From: Prorocentrum cordatum
Lineage: Eukaryota; Sar; Dinophyceae; Prorocentrales; Prorocentraceae
Direction of reading: 5' to 3'
Assembly (NCBI GenBank): GCA_963575745.1
Contig: CAUYUJ010015715.1
Location: 621,770-679,269 of the forward strand
Length of the DNA: 57,500 bases
Shown here: positions 21,960 through 32,730 of the stretch, one piece after another
Position numbering within the stretch: position 1 is the stretch's first letter
Layout of the letters: every line of letters begins with the position of its first letter
Made by a program: the position numbers and the translations under genes
The notes under the pieces: generated by a model
What the model saw: only the letters and a program-made list of their open reading frames with translations
What the model was told of the DNA's origin: nothing
Database searches by the model: none

Positions 21960-22620
21960 CTGCTGCTCCTCCTCCTCCTCCTCTTTCCTCCTCTTTTCTC
22001 ATCCTTCTCCTTTCGCTCCCGCTCTCCTCCTGATCATCCTCCTCCTCCCGCTCCTCCTCCTGATCCTCCTCCTCCCGCTCCTCTTCCTCCTCCTCCTCCT
22101 CCTCCTCCTCCGCCTCCTCCTCCTCCTTCTGATCCTCTACCTCCTTCTGATCCTCCTCCTCATCATCATTTTCCGGCTCCTCCTCTCGCGCCTCATCCTT
22201 TTTCACGCTGCAGAATTAAGCATCAAAGCTTGAGCGTTGACCCCGTCTTCCTCCCGCTCCTTATCCTTCCACGCCTACTCTGGCTCCTCTAGCTCCTTCG
22301 GTTCCTCCTGAATTCTCCTCCTCCTCCTCCTCCTCCTCCTCCTCCTCTCGCGCCTCATCCTTCCTTACGCTGCAGAGACTTAAGCATCAGAGCTGGAGCG
22401 CCAACCTCGTCTTCATCCTGGTCCTCCTCCGCCCCGTATCCTCCCATGCCTCCTCTCGTTCCTCTCGCTCCTCCTCCTCCTCCTCCTCCTCCTCCTCCTC
22501 CTCCTCATCATCATCCCTTCCTCCTCCCTTTCCTCCCTGTCCTCCTCCTCCTGCTCCTCATCCTCCTCCTTCTCATCTCGTTCCTACTCTCTCTCTCTCC
22601 CTCTTCCTACTACCCCTCCT
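21960..22620. repeat. CCT-rich tract with a ~164-bp tandem duplication
   Basis: CCT/CTC repeats. Within them ctcgcgcctcatcctt...acgctgcag followed by taagcatca occurs at about 22184 and again at about 22348, so one segment is duplicated in tandem. Confidence 0.8.
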
Positions 22621-23904
22621 TCTCCTCCGTCCTTCTCACTCACCCACATTCATGGCAGCGGGGCGTCGTCGATGAGCAGCCGCCTGTCCTGCCCCTCCAC
22701 CTCGGCTGAGTGCCCGAGGTGGAGGGGGGTGCATTCGCCAAAAAGTGGCATGAAAGAGCGGTAGAATAGAATGGGAAGCAGAAGCCGAAAGACACGAATG
22801 GAGGGGGAAGGGAGGGAGAGGAAGCGCCTGTCACAGAGGCTGCGGTGGTCTGGCACACGCAAATGTAAACCCAGAAAGCCAGAGAAAAGAAACGGACAGA
22901 ACCGAGGGAACGCAAGGCCCACAAAAAACAAGGGAACGAAGAACGCATGAGTTGTAAACCACCATTGCGCAGCGAACGCGAGGCGAGGTATAAGAGGAGG
23001 TAGGTGATGAAGGAGAGGGGCAAGGAGCAGCGGCGGAGGTGGGTGGGTAGGTGGGTGCGCGCTCAAGGTGAGAGCCCAGCCGGTTGCCGGAGTGCCCTGG
23101 TCCAGGTGGTTGGCCATGGCGTTGAAAGTGGCAGAACGTCGGTGGTAGGCAACGATGGAAAGAGAAGTGTGATCGTGACATGAGCATAGCGCAGAGACGG
23201 CGATGAGGTGGGTGAGTAGGAGCTGACTACCGCAGGCGGTGCAGAAAGGGCTTGGCGCGGAGGTGCCTGCAGTGGCCTGCTCTTTTGGGGTGTGGCTGAG
23301 GGTTGCAGTCGCCATGCTCTTTAGGAGGTTGTGCAGTTACCATGCTCTTTTGGAGTGGGAATCTGGCTGCACCTACGCTCGGCCCGAGAGGTGAGGCGGA
23401 TAATATCAGGAATGGAATGTCCTTGAACGTACTGTGCGGAAACATGAATGCTGACTGTAACCATGTCTGTGCACAGGTGAAAAGAGACGGAAAATGCACG
23501 GTGCGAACGGTGCCCGAGGCGCTGGTGGGTGGGCGGGGACAGCGCGGTGGGCAGATATCATCTCCTTTCCCCTCCACCCATGGTGTACGCCCCAACCGCC
23601 CCGACCACAAGAGGGGGGGAGATGAAGGTTAGCAGGACGAGGCATCGAGGACCAGGGAGGTGGTGAAGATTGGGAGAGGGCGGTGGGTTCAGTTCTAGAA
23701 ATAGAGGTCGACGGCGCAATCGGTGGGGACAACGTACCATATGTCCGTGAATTGCCGCAGGTGAGGACGATGCGGAAGATGAGGGTCAAAAAGTACTCAG
23801 AGATGAAGGTCGGTTGGAGCGTAAGTCGGAGGTTGGGAGGGCGTGTCGTTTGGCTGTGACGACGTCGGGCGCGTGGGCACCTCGTTCGGCCGTCCAGTCT
23901 TTCC
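22621..23904. other. No gene seen
   Basis: Moderate-complexity DNA with open frames on the minus strand that have no domain. A near-repeat, tgctctttaggaggttgtgcagttaccatgctcttttgga, at 23314-23354 is the only local feature. Confidence 0.4.
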
Positions 23905-24005
23905 CTCCTCCTCCTCATACTCCTCCTCCTCCTCCTCCTCCTCCTCCTCCTCCTCCTCCTCCTCCTCCTCCTCCTCCTCCTCCTCCTCCTCCTCCTCCTC
24001 TTTCT
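23905..24005. repeat. (CTC)n array
   Basis: Near-perfect CTC trinucleotide array. Confidence 0.95.
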
Positions 24006-25228
24006 CGTCATCCTCATCAAATCCCCCCCCCCTTCTGCAAAAGCCAGGGAGGACGGAGGAGGCCCGGCCAGAGGGAAAAGACCTCGTCGACGACCACCGA
24101 GGATCGAGGGACGAGGATCGGAGTATCGAGGCATCGAGGGATTATGTTTTCCAGCGTTTTCGAACCTTCTCGGGCCTCAAGGGTCCTCCGTGGAAACCTT
24201 TCGATATCTCCAGAGACCTCCGAAGACACCAGGCAACGGCCAAGAATTCCAACATCTTTTGAACGAGTCAGGGTGCAACTTGCTCGCCGTTTGCCGGCAT
24301 CCGAAGGCTTTCGGACGTCGGGAACTCAACAACGATGCAGGACGAAATGATGCCACTGGGGAGGGGTCGAGAGATCCAGGGCCCGCATACTCGAAACATC
24401 CAGACATCGGGAAAGCTAGGGGAGGAGGTGGGGCAGCGAGAACAGTGTCGAAGAAAGCTATGGGGCCTGTGGATCCTCACAGGTGCGGCCGCGCCCGGAC
24501 GCGGCTCGAAGAGCTGGCCAAGACGGGGCCCTGGAGGGGTCAGGGGATGAGATTCGAGCGGGTTTTTGCCGGGGGCATGGCGATGAGGGGGAAGCCCCCT
24601 ACCCCATACCCCTACAATCTCCTCCCGCCTTCCGAAGAGCCGCCTTCACATAAGTCTCTCATAGCGGGTCTTAGAGGGCCGCACCCCCTGCCACACTCCA
24701 CAGTTCTTGCCCGCCGCCAAAGACCGGGCGAGAGCGCGCGGGCGGCCTGTCGCGAGAATGGCACAAGCACCACCACCCCCAGACCTCTGACGTTCTGAAA
24801 CGTGTCAAAAACGGCTAGTTTTTTTGACCAGGGGCTCCAGAGCCCTCTTCGGGCCATGGGGCGACACAATGAGCGACCCAAGTCGCGAACACCCACGCGT
24901 CGAAGATGTAGGGTCGGTCGAGGGCTCTGGGGCCCCACGGAGTGAATAGAACAGCAAGTCGGAGGTCTGGCCCAGCCTCCTAGTGCCCAAATTGAGCCCC
25001 GATCTCTCAATGGGTTTCGGCTCCCGGTCAGGCTGGGATGCCACATCCATCAAGATATGGGCCCAAAGAGGGCCTGTCTTGGAGGCGACTGGGGGGTCTG
25101 AGCTGGAGAAGCCCAGAGAAAATCGGTCAAGAGGGAGGACGAGGGCAAACGCGTTCAAAATCGGTCCCCGGACCACTCCAAGGGTCGAAACTGACGGGGC
25201 GACGAGGGGAGCCCTTTCTCCTTCCGTT
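24006..25228. other. No gene seen
   Basis: Non-repetitive DNA with no coding sequence I can support. It lies just downstream of the minus-strand gene that ends at 25229. Confidence 0.4.
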
Positions 25229-27432
25229 CTACTGGCCGGAACCAGTGCTGGGCCACCTCGGCCCCCCAGCCGGCTCCGAGGCCAGCTCCCCTCTCCCCAG
25301 CCTGTCGACGTTGGGCTTCGTCAGCACCGTGGCGAAGCCGCCGAAGTTGCGCCCGACGCTGCATCGGGAGCGGCAAAGAGGGGGGTGTCCAAGAGGGGGG
25401 GGTGCAAATCATGACCGGCGGCATGTGCGCGGCCCAGCGGGGGGGCCAGGGACGCAATGAAATAAGAAGAGGCGCCATGAGATCTGGGGAAATATCATGG
25501 CCCACGCCATGATATCCACCCCCCCCTAGTCATCACCCCCCTCTTTTCCGCCCCCGACTGCAGGGGAAGCGCTCTTGCGCCTCCGGGCCCCACGACGACG
25601 CCAGGACAGCGGCGAAGGGCACCGCCTCGACCGCGCCGAGGCAGTCCGCCACCGCAGCCTGGACCCGCCTCGACATCGTGCCGCCTTCGGGGAGACGTAC
25701 ACCTTAGGCGATGCTTAAGAAAACCAAAGTTTTCGTCCTGAGTCTCGATTATTCTTAACTTTTCAATGTAAATCCCAAGATTTTGATAGAAGTCCTGGGT
25801 TTTATTCACTTTCTGAGACTATGAATTTCTTAACCCATGATTTCTTAAGCATTTCGCAGGGTGTAAGACTCGGGCGAGGGGGACTCGGGTTGGCCCGACG
25901 GGGCCATCATGAACATGGCGAGACCAAACCTGAAACTTGACGCGGGCTCCCCCCGCAGACGTCCCACGAGAACCGGACCCTCAGACTCCAGGACGCGCTC
26001 GTCAAGAAGCGTGAGCGAGCCCGAGATCCGGCGTACTCGAGTCTTGCGTTTTCCCGACGCCTGCCCGCAGCCGCCGCTGCGCGGCCGCCGCCCCGCGCCA
26101 GAGGCGCCGCCGCCCCACGGCGGCGCAGGCGTCGCCCACGAGGAGCTCCGCGTCGGACAGCGGGAGGCCCGCGGCGCTCAGCCTCCGACGGGTCAAGGAT
26201 GGGGCCCTGCAGGGCTGCGGCCCCAAGGACGAGCTGACTCCAGCAGCGGAGGTTCAGCCTGGACCCCTTCCCTATCCGTTTAGGGCCCCATCCCCCAGGG
26301 CCCCATGTCTCGGAGCAGTGCGAGTTGAGGCAGCGGAAGCTAAGACTGGCTCCCCAGACTCACCCCTCGCGGGGTCCAAACGCATAAGTCCTCCGAGCTG
26401 CGTCCAGCCAAGGTGACAAGAGGGCCCCCCGAAGGCCAATCACCCGCGCCTCAGTTCTAGAGGAAGAACGAAACGGCATAAACATAAAGTGTTGGAGGTC
26501 CGCGCGGATCTCTTGCATCTGCGCTGCAGCCCCATCCGTGGCGCGCGGAGCGCGGAGCGGGCCAGGGGCGGCGCTGGAGGCGCCGCCAGGGGAGCCACGC
26601 GCCGATCCAAGAAATCCCCGCGGCGCTCCGAACATTAATGTTTATGCAGTCTTCTCTTCCTCGGAATTCGCCCTCCTGTGACCCTCAGGGCCCCATCTTT
26701 GAACCGCAGGAGCCTCGCCAGCACTGCCGCCGCGGCGCCAGCCTCCAGCGGCTCGCGCCCCCCCCCGCCGGGTGACGCCATCGCCCCCCGCACGGCCTCG
26801 ATCAGGAGGCCCTGCCGGAGGAACAAAGCACTGCATAAACTTGGCGGCGCGCGCAGTGGGCTAGAGGAAGGGCAGAAGGCTTCTCAGAAGGAGGCTGCTT
26901 CTTAGAAGGCGCAGGCTTTACATTTATAGATACGGCCCGCGCCTTCTAAGAACTCTGTACCCCCCTCTGCGCGTGGCTGATAAAAAACTGACTTCTGGAG
27001 GTCCGCGCAGATTTCTTGGATCTACGCTGGGCCCTTCTCCCTGGCGCGCGGAGCGCGGCAGGGGCGGCGCCGGAGGCGCCGCCGGGGGGGGCCCAACGGG
27101 GATCCAGGAAATCCGCGCGGAACTCCGACTGTTTATGTCTGAGCAGGGTCATAGTATCCGACCTGCAGCGACGAGCCCGGCAGTGCGGGCGCAGGGAACT
27201 CCGGGCCCAAGGCGGCCACGCACTCCCGGCGTCTCAACGCTCGGAGCAGGCCTGCTGGCGGCGCCCGCGCCGCGGCGCCGGGCAGGCCTGCCGGCGGCGC
27301 CCGTTGCCGGCGGCGCCGCAGCAGCAGCTCCAGCGCCACCAGTGCCCCCGCGCCGATCAGCGCCGCGACCCGCAGCCACGGGTGCCGCGAGGACGCCGCA
27401 GCGGGCGGCGCCGCCGCCGCTGTGCTCGACAT
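25229..27432 (-). CDS. Predicted six-exon gene, membrane-anchored protein of unknown function
   Basis: Exons inferred on the minus strand: 27432-27163, 26811-26663, 26456-26364, 26206-26061, 25684-25558 and 25358-25229. Joined in frame they give 304 residues, from an ATG at 27432 to a TAG at 25231-25229. Residues about 20-38 (LRVAALIGAGALVALELLL) followed by RRRR look like an N-terminal membrane anchor. No family is recognised. Introns: 1 is GT-AG (GTCGGA to CCGGCAG), 2 is GA-AG (GAGGAAGA to CCTCTAG), 3 is GT-AG (GTGAGT to CTGCAG), 4 is GC-AG (GCGTCG to CCGAAG), and intron 5 has an AG at TGCAG but an uncertain donor. Introns 4 and 5 each contain a transposable element with a 5-bp target duplication, and removing either restores the frame. 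The exon structure is inferred from frame, splice signals and element boundaries, without RNA evidence. Alternative: a chance assembly of open frames in GC-rich DNA. Confidence 0.5.
25364..25557 (+). mobile_element. Inverted-repeat element family B, copy 2
   Basis: This 194-bp element has the same termini as 10426-10621 (tcgggagcgg at the left, ccgcccccga at the right). It is bounded by a perfect 5-bp target duplication, ctgca, at 25359-25363 and 25558-25562. It interrupts the minus-strand gene between codons for Cys and Val; removing the element and one ctgca joins FPC to SVGRNF in frame. Confidence 0.9.
25687..26057 (+). mobile_element. Inverted-repeat element family D, copy 2 (with nested element)
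   Basis: Its left end, tcggggagacgta, is separated from the rest (agactcgggcgag...) by a nested element. Its right end is ttgcgttttcccga. A perfect 5-bp target duplication, cgcct, lies at 25682-25686 and 26058-26062. Without the 164-bp nested element and its TA it is 205 bp, the same length as copy 1 at 11467-11671, with roughly three quarters of bases shared. On the minus strand it forms most of a GC-AG intron of the 25-27 kb gene. Confidence 0.88.
25700..25863. mobile_element. Nested inverted-repeat element family E
   Basis: This 164-bp AT-richer element has arms caccttaggcgatgcttaag and, inverted, caccctgcgaaatgcttaag. It is flanked by TA on both sides and lies inside the left arm of the family D element, so it inserted later. 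TA target duplications are known from Tc1/mariner-type elements; the assignment to that superfamily is only a suggestion. Confidence 0.75.
26457..26662 (-). mobile_element. Inverted-repeat intron-element family F, copy 1 (intron 2)
   Basis: The whole 206-bp putative intron is an imperfect inverted repeat. The minus-strand start, gaggaagagaagactgcata, and the inverse of its end, gaggaagaacgaaacggcat, align for about 55 nt through gcataaacat and ccgcg...gga. On the minus strand it reads GA...AG. Its core (ggaggtccgcgcggat...) is shared with 26994-27140. Confidence 0.65.
26812..27162 (-). mobile_element. Intron 1 containing family F copy 2
   Basis: Putative GT-AG intron of 351 bp. Its 26994-27140 part shares with the family F element the arms ggaggtccgcgcagatttct and ggaactccgac-type inverse, plus a ggcgcgcggagcgcgg centre. 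Near the acceptor the minus strand has a strong pyrimidine run, tgctttgttcctccggcag. Confidence 0.55.
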
Positions 27433-27844
27433 GGCGTGCAGAGAAGCAGGCGGCCAAGAGCGCCTGGCACAGGACGCTTGCTGGAGGGCGTGCTGGCCTG
27501 CTGGCGTGGCACATGCGCGCTGCAGGCTTCGCTTCCCGGCCCGAGCGGCGTGCGTGTTTCACAATGTCTCCTGCCAGAGTGGCCTGCCGATGTGCATGGC
27601 GCTGTGCTTCTTGATGATATCATTACCATTCTCGCTCCGCCTCTTCTTGCCGATGCTATGGAACCCCGCCTGAGCGCAGCACGACCCTTAGCCACGGGAT
27701 ACCAATCCAAATCAAGCAGTCTGGCAGGAAACTCCACCTGCAAAACGCCAAGAACCACCCCCCGAAGCATTCTCTTGATGGCTCCCTTTCCCTGGGGCCT
27801 CTCAAACAGAGAGGACGCGCCCTTCAGCTGCGGCGCAGCGTGCC

Positions 27845-28090
27845 CCACATCCTCCTCCTCCCATTCCCCCTCCTCCTCCTCATGTTCCCTCCTCCTCCTC
27901 TTCCTCCTCCTCCTCCTCACATGCGGGGGTCAGAGTCCAGGCTGGGAGCAAAGCTTACTTCCTCCTCCTCCTCCTCCTCCGCCGCCTCCTCCTCCTGAAG
28001 AGGAGAGAAAAGAGGCGGAGGGAGAAGAATGAGGATGATAAGAATGAGGAGGAGGAGAAGGAGGAGGAGGAGGAGGGGGGGGAGAAGGAG
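27845..28090. repeat. CCT-rich then GGA-rich tracts
   Basis: Pyrimidine-rich repeats (27847-27985) are followed by purine-rich GGA repeats (28030-28100). The opposite strand biases could pair. 27433-27844 upstream of the six-exon gene shows no gene and could be its 5' region; the pyrimidine-rich ctgcttctctgca lies just before its ATG on the minus strand. Confidence 0.8.
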
Positions 28091-28845
28091 GAGGATGAGG
28101 CAGCCAGCGATGAAGAGCGAGTCCGAGCGTGCGGACCCGCCTCAGCAGGAAAGAGAGGGCTGCACTGCGGGGCCAGAAACCACCGCAACGCACAGCAATC
28201 CCTCAACAGCTGTGTCCCCACCTCGTCGGGAGGCCGACGGTGGAGACCTCGCGTCGAGGGCACTCACGGGCAAGAGGCCCCAGTCTGAGGATGGAGCCAG
28301 CACGTTGCGCGGGAAATCTGCAGCCCCTCGTTGGAACGCGTTGACGCCACGGCCGCATGCCCGCATGCCCCTTGCACGCAGCGCGAAGCTTCGGGTTGCG
28401 GCCTCCAGCCACACTGTAGGCACCACAACTGAAGCAGATGACCGTGGAGCCGAACCTCTCGGCTCCGTGGCCGGGCTCGTTGTTCAGTTCCACCTCCCGA
28501 TCGCCCCCGACGGCGACGACGTCCACCCGACCTCCCCCATCCCCAACCTGGCCTTCGACAAGCGGGTCATGGCTCTCCTCGAGGGCTGCCCCAGCACGCA
28601 CAGAAGCGAGCGCGGTGGAAACTGGTTCCTCCTGTGCATCGCATTCACAGAACCTCGTAGGGACCCAAGATAAAAACTCACTGGAAGCAAGACGTCTGCC
28701 GATTTGCGAGAATCGCCTTGTTGACGTACTGCCGATGTCGCAAGAGTTCTGCCGATTTGGAAGCATGAAACAGTACCTTATCGGAGAAGCCCCGAAGACA
28801 GAACATGTATTTGAAGTCGGCAGTTCTGTCTGGATGGCAAAAGAA
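28091..28845. other. No gene seen
   Basis: Non-repetitive DNA. Open frames on both strands show no recognised domain. Confidence 0.4.
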
Positions 28846-29219
28846 CAGCGTGACGGCCACGCGGAGTCAAAAAAACAACGCGCTACTCAGCACCACTCCG
28901 CGCCAGTCAGCGCCGCTCCGCGCCACTCAGCACCACTCAACGCTACCCGGCGCCACTCCAGGAAGCACCTCAACGCCGACCGACGCCACACAGCGCCACT
29001 CTGCGCCACCCGACGCCACTCAACGCCAATCGGCGCCACTCAGCACCACTCGACGCCACTCAGCGCCACTCGGCACCACTCGGCGCCAACCAGCGCCACT
29101 CAGCGGCTGTAGGAGCAAGACTGGCGCTGAGTAGCGCAGAGTGGCGCTGACTGGCCCTGAGTGGCGTGAGTGGCGCTGAGTGGCGCGTTGTTTTTTTTAG
29201 CGACGCCGGCCGTCACAAT
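28846..29219. mobile_element. Foldback element built from a 10-bp satellite, 9-bp flanking repeats
   Basis: Left arm gtgacggcc...acaacgcgctactcag and right arm (inverted) gtgacggcc...acaacgcgccactcag enclose about 22 copies of a 10-bp unit (cagcgccact), which then appears inverted (agtggcgctg) near 29120-29190. The identical 9-mer gcaaaagaa lies at 28837-28845 and 29220-29228. A 9-bp target duplication is typical of Mutator-like transposons; a few unpaired bases lie between the 9-mer and the arms. Confidence 0.75.
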
Positions 29220-29228
29220 GCAAAAGAA

Positions 29229-30028
29229 GGACCGCATCCTCGAGTGCAACTCAAGCATTATGCTCTAGTCGATTTTTTTGTTGCAAAATTTGAGCGGGCA
29301 GATCAGGAGGAGCCACGTAATGGCCCCATCGCTGGTTGCGCAAGAACCCTGACATAAGATACCTGCCTGCCACAAAGGCCCACTGTGACGGGCCAGTCCA
29401 AAACACCATCACAACGCAAAGTCATCATGTCGATAGTTGCGAGTATAGTGGTATCGTCAGGGGCTGCCTGACCTCTGAGCCCTAGGAGGCGCATCGGACC
29501 CCCTAGGGAAATGGTAAATTGCTCAGGGCAGACGCTATTGTCGCCCTCACAGCGCACTGATTACCTGGAGCGCGAAACTACACAGGGCAGGCCAGGTGGG
29601 ACGTATTGTCCCTACCGGCACAATGATGCTACATAGGAAGTGTAGTTCACAAGAGTAAACTTGTGCAACCATTTGCTCCTTTTGTGAAATGTTCACAAGG
29701 CCTGGTGGAGCCGCCGCGGCCTATGCTTCACAAGAGCGCACATTGTGAAATGTTGCCTAGCCACGCCGCAGAGAGAAAGGAGTCAAAGATGGTCCCCGCC
29801 TCAAGACAAAATGTCAACAAGGACTATACAAAGGGTCAGCTGTAAAGACGAAAAAGGTGATCCCTAACTGCACAAGGAAGTTCGAAAGGCATGCAAGTCA
29901 GTAGACGAGCGTGTTGACGTCGATTTGCGCATCACGAATTCGTTGCCGATGACGCCGCCGGAGAACATAACACTACAAAGCAGACCTGAGCAGCGCAAGC
30001 CTGGGACACGATCCGCAGACCAGGGTTT
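29229..30028. other. No gene seen
   Basis: Less GC-rich DNA. A minus-strand open frame at 29557-29303 has no recognised domain. Confidence 0.4.
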
Positions 30029-30099
30029 CTCAGTGGGTCTCTCACCCCCGCACTGAGATGGTCTACGCCCTCAGTGGGTCTCTCACCCCCGCACTGAGA
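30029..30099. repeat. 41-bp tandem duplication containing a hairpin
   Basis: The 28-bp stretch cagtgggtctctcacccccg...actgaga occurs at 30031 and 30072. In the first copy tctcagtg and cactgaga form an 8-bp stem around the middle. Confidence 0.85.
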
Positions 30100-30533
30100 C
30101 GTCCGCCAGGCCTCGAAACCTGGAGCGCCGAAACGCCGAGTCCATCCAGACAGACGTGAACCTTGGCCCTGGTGCCAACGAGTGCACTGCAACATCCACA
30201 CAATAGCGTCAAGCTCATCAGAAGCAAACACCAGCGGTCCCAGCGCGGTGGCTGGGTCGACACCGACCGTGAATCAGCATCTCCCTCATGTCCCCCAGTC
30301 AAGAGGGTCTGTAGACGCGACCGTAATGTCTGTCGATAGTTGCGAAGCCCAGAACATGATGAAAAACCTCCAGGTAGAATATGTTTCCCTCTTGAAAGGC
30401 ACAGGACTGATGCAGTCGATGCTTGACTTGGAAGGTTGCCAGTCACCTATTCTAATCATATTTCGCTCCGATGGAGAGTGGGTGGTCTTACGTACGTATC
30501 AGGCTGCACATTCAGATCCTGGCTGTGCCACCC

Positions 30534-30720
30534 TGGAATATTGGACTGTGAACAAGGAACGTTGACTGTGAATTCGGACTACTGAACAAGGAATTCTGAA
30601 TATTTGACTGTGAACAAGGAATATTGGACTGTGAACAAGAAATACTGACAGTGAACAAAAAATATTGGCCAGGCTGGTTTCACTGTCAACACGGAATACT
30701 GCACTGTGAACAAGCACTGA
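30534..30720 (+). repeat. ~21-bp degenerate tandem repeat
   Basis: Units of the type ggaatattggactgtgaaca repeat about eight times with divergence. Confidence 0.85.
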
Positions 30721-30739
30721 GGCGTAGCAACATATTCGC

Positions 30740-31214
30740 CACCCAAGCGTTTCGCGATGAGTTTTAATGACTTCGCACCTGGATGCGTATGATAAGTAAG
30801 GCTGAATGGATCGAGCGAGCCTGTCCCTGGTGCTTCGCGTTCTTTCGAGAAGAGTGGTTCCAAATGGCAAAGTGTACCCGATCTGTCCTGCAACAGTGCC
30901 TTCCCAATGGGCCGGAAACCGTAACGCATATATGAGCATCAATGACAAGATCCATGTTGATCAATCTGGAGCTTTCTCCGCCAATTGATCATCATCAAGG
31001 CGCAGTCCACAATTGACTCAGTCCGAGCGGGATAATACATTGCCCAACCATCTGTCCCATTCAGTACAACGTAGCGCTTGAGGTGCTTGTTGATGCCATT
31101 AGCGCCGACCGTTTCTAAAAAAGGAGCCTGGTGCTTAAACACATCCTGCTCGTACCTCACGTCTGCGATATTGGCCCTGCACACGACGTGATGCACGCGA
31201 ATGGGGGGCCACAA
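30740..31214 (-). pseudogene. Unidentified coding-like fragment
   Basis: Two minus-strand frames look protein-like: 31214-30942 with HLKRYVVLNGTDGWAMYYPA, and 30929-30740 with LCHLEPLFSKEREAPG and SLKLIAKRLGGEYVA. They could be parts of one frameshifted gene. I do not recognise the family, and the downstream end runs into the 21-bp repeats. Confidence 0.3.
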
Positions 31215-32439
31215 GAAAGCTGGGCACCCGTCTTACCCGTAGCCACCAAGTGCGACGACCTCAACCATCAGCATTCGTCGGGTGTTGGAGAAGGCGTGGC
31301 ATCGTGGATTCCTACCACCATCTTCCTGCCGGGCCCGAGCGTAAAATCGGACTTGGCTGTCCACTGCTCGGATCCCTCGAACCCCCCGTTATCTCCTCTT
31401 TGTGTCCGACGGCAAGCACAGCGGCTGGGGCATGGGGCGGCCTTCGGCCCGCCCGCGGTGGGCACGCTGGCGGGCGCCGAGCTGGCACCCCGCCCCGCGG
31501 GCAGGGGCAGAGGGATAGTCGAGGGGAGGTGGGGGAGGAAGAGCCGGCGGCGACGATAGGGGCGAACAGCCCAGGGGCGGGCATTACACGTATTCGCCCG
31601 GGAGCCTCGCCAAAGACATGGATCATCAGCGGCCCTGGATACACGTGTCGCTCCCCCCTGGGCTATTCGCCCCTGCCGTCGCTTCCGAGAGAGAGGGAGC
31701 CCGGAGCAAGGGCCCCACCAGAGAGGGGTGCAGATGAACACGCGGCTTCGGGGAGGCGCCCTGCTGCGGGCACGGTCACGTCACGAGGCGCCGCGGGCGA
31801 GGAAGAGCAACGCAGCGACAAGTGGGCCCACGAAGGCCAGCGCTACTCACTCGTAGCGGACACTCGCCGCGCAGCCGTGCCGCTCTCCGGGCGAACTTCC
31901 AGCCGCTATCTGATCACTCCCAACCTCTCGTCCACTGAGCTCTGCGCACCTCCGGCGCCTGCAGGCGGGGAGCGCGAGCGCCCTGGCGAGCTGCCCTGCG
32001 GCTCCCGGCCCACGCTCCTGGGGCGCGGCGGCCCCGCGGCGGGCGGCGGCGGCGGGCGCCTGCCGCCGCCAACGGGCGGCCCTGCAGCTGCGGCCGGCTC
32101 CGGGCGCCGCAGGGGCAGCTCGGGCCCCGACTCGTCGGACGGCGTCGGCGACAGGTCCACCGCGCCGCGCGCTCGGGCCGACGGCTCGCTGCGCGGCGCC
32201 TGGGCCGAGCGGGCTCGGCTGGCTGCGCGGCGCCGTGCGCGCCGGATGCTGCTGCTGCTGCTGCTGCGCGCTGCGCGCCGCGCGGCGCGGGCGAGGGCCG
32301 GGGCGCCGCCCCCAGGCGGCGGGGGCGGGGCGGCTGGCAGCGCGCGAGGCGGCGACGGGGCTCGCGTGGGCGGCGCCGGCCGCAGGGGGGCCCTCGGGTC
32401 GCCGCCGGCCGCGCGCCTCGCGGGCGCGCAGGCCAGCCC
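31215..32439. other. GC-rich stretch without a supported gene
   Basis: Overlapping long open frames on both strands are Arg/Ala/Pro/Gly-rich and look compositional. A short block around ggggcggctggcagcg...ggggctcgcgtgggcggc (32325-32380) recurs at 33848-33893. Confidence 0.45.
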
Positions 32440-32730
32440 TCCACCGAATCGGAAACTCGAAATCGGATCGGCGACGTACCGGATCGGGAGCCCCTGGAAA
32501 AAAACGCGCAGCAGATCGGGCCTGAATCGGAAACCCAGCAACCCTTCGGACCGGAACCGGAATTGATTCTGCCGCGCCAGAACCCAAGTCGAAATCGAAA
32601 TCTCGCACGAAGGCGACGACTGGCCGCGAAACCATGATGGCCGCGAACCGGACCGAATACCGAGAACCAGTCCTCGAACCGAACCAGCCGAACCAGACCT
32701 GGATCGAAAACAAAATCGGGATCGACCCCC
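32440..32730 (+). repeat. Degenerate (CGGAAT/CGAACC)n repeat
   Basis: Irregular aaatcgg/aaccgg/gaaccg hexamer-like repeats fill this stretch and appear again at about 33700-33820. Confidence 0.7.

Noticed and set aside
25155-25505. Alternative minus-strand frame through family B
   Set aside because: It consists mainly of the transposable element and lacks the continuity seen when the element is removed.
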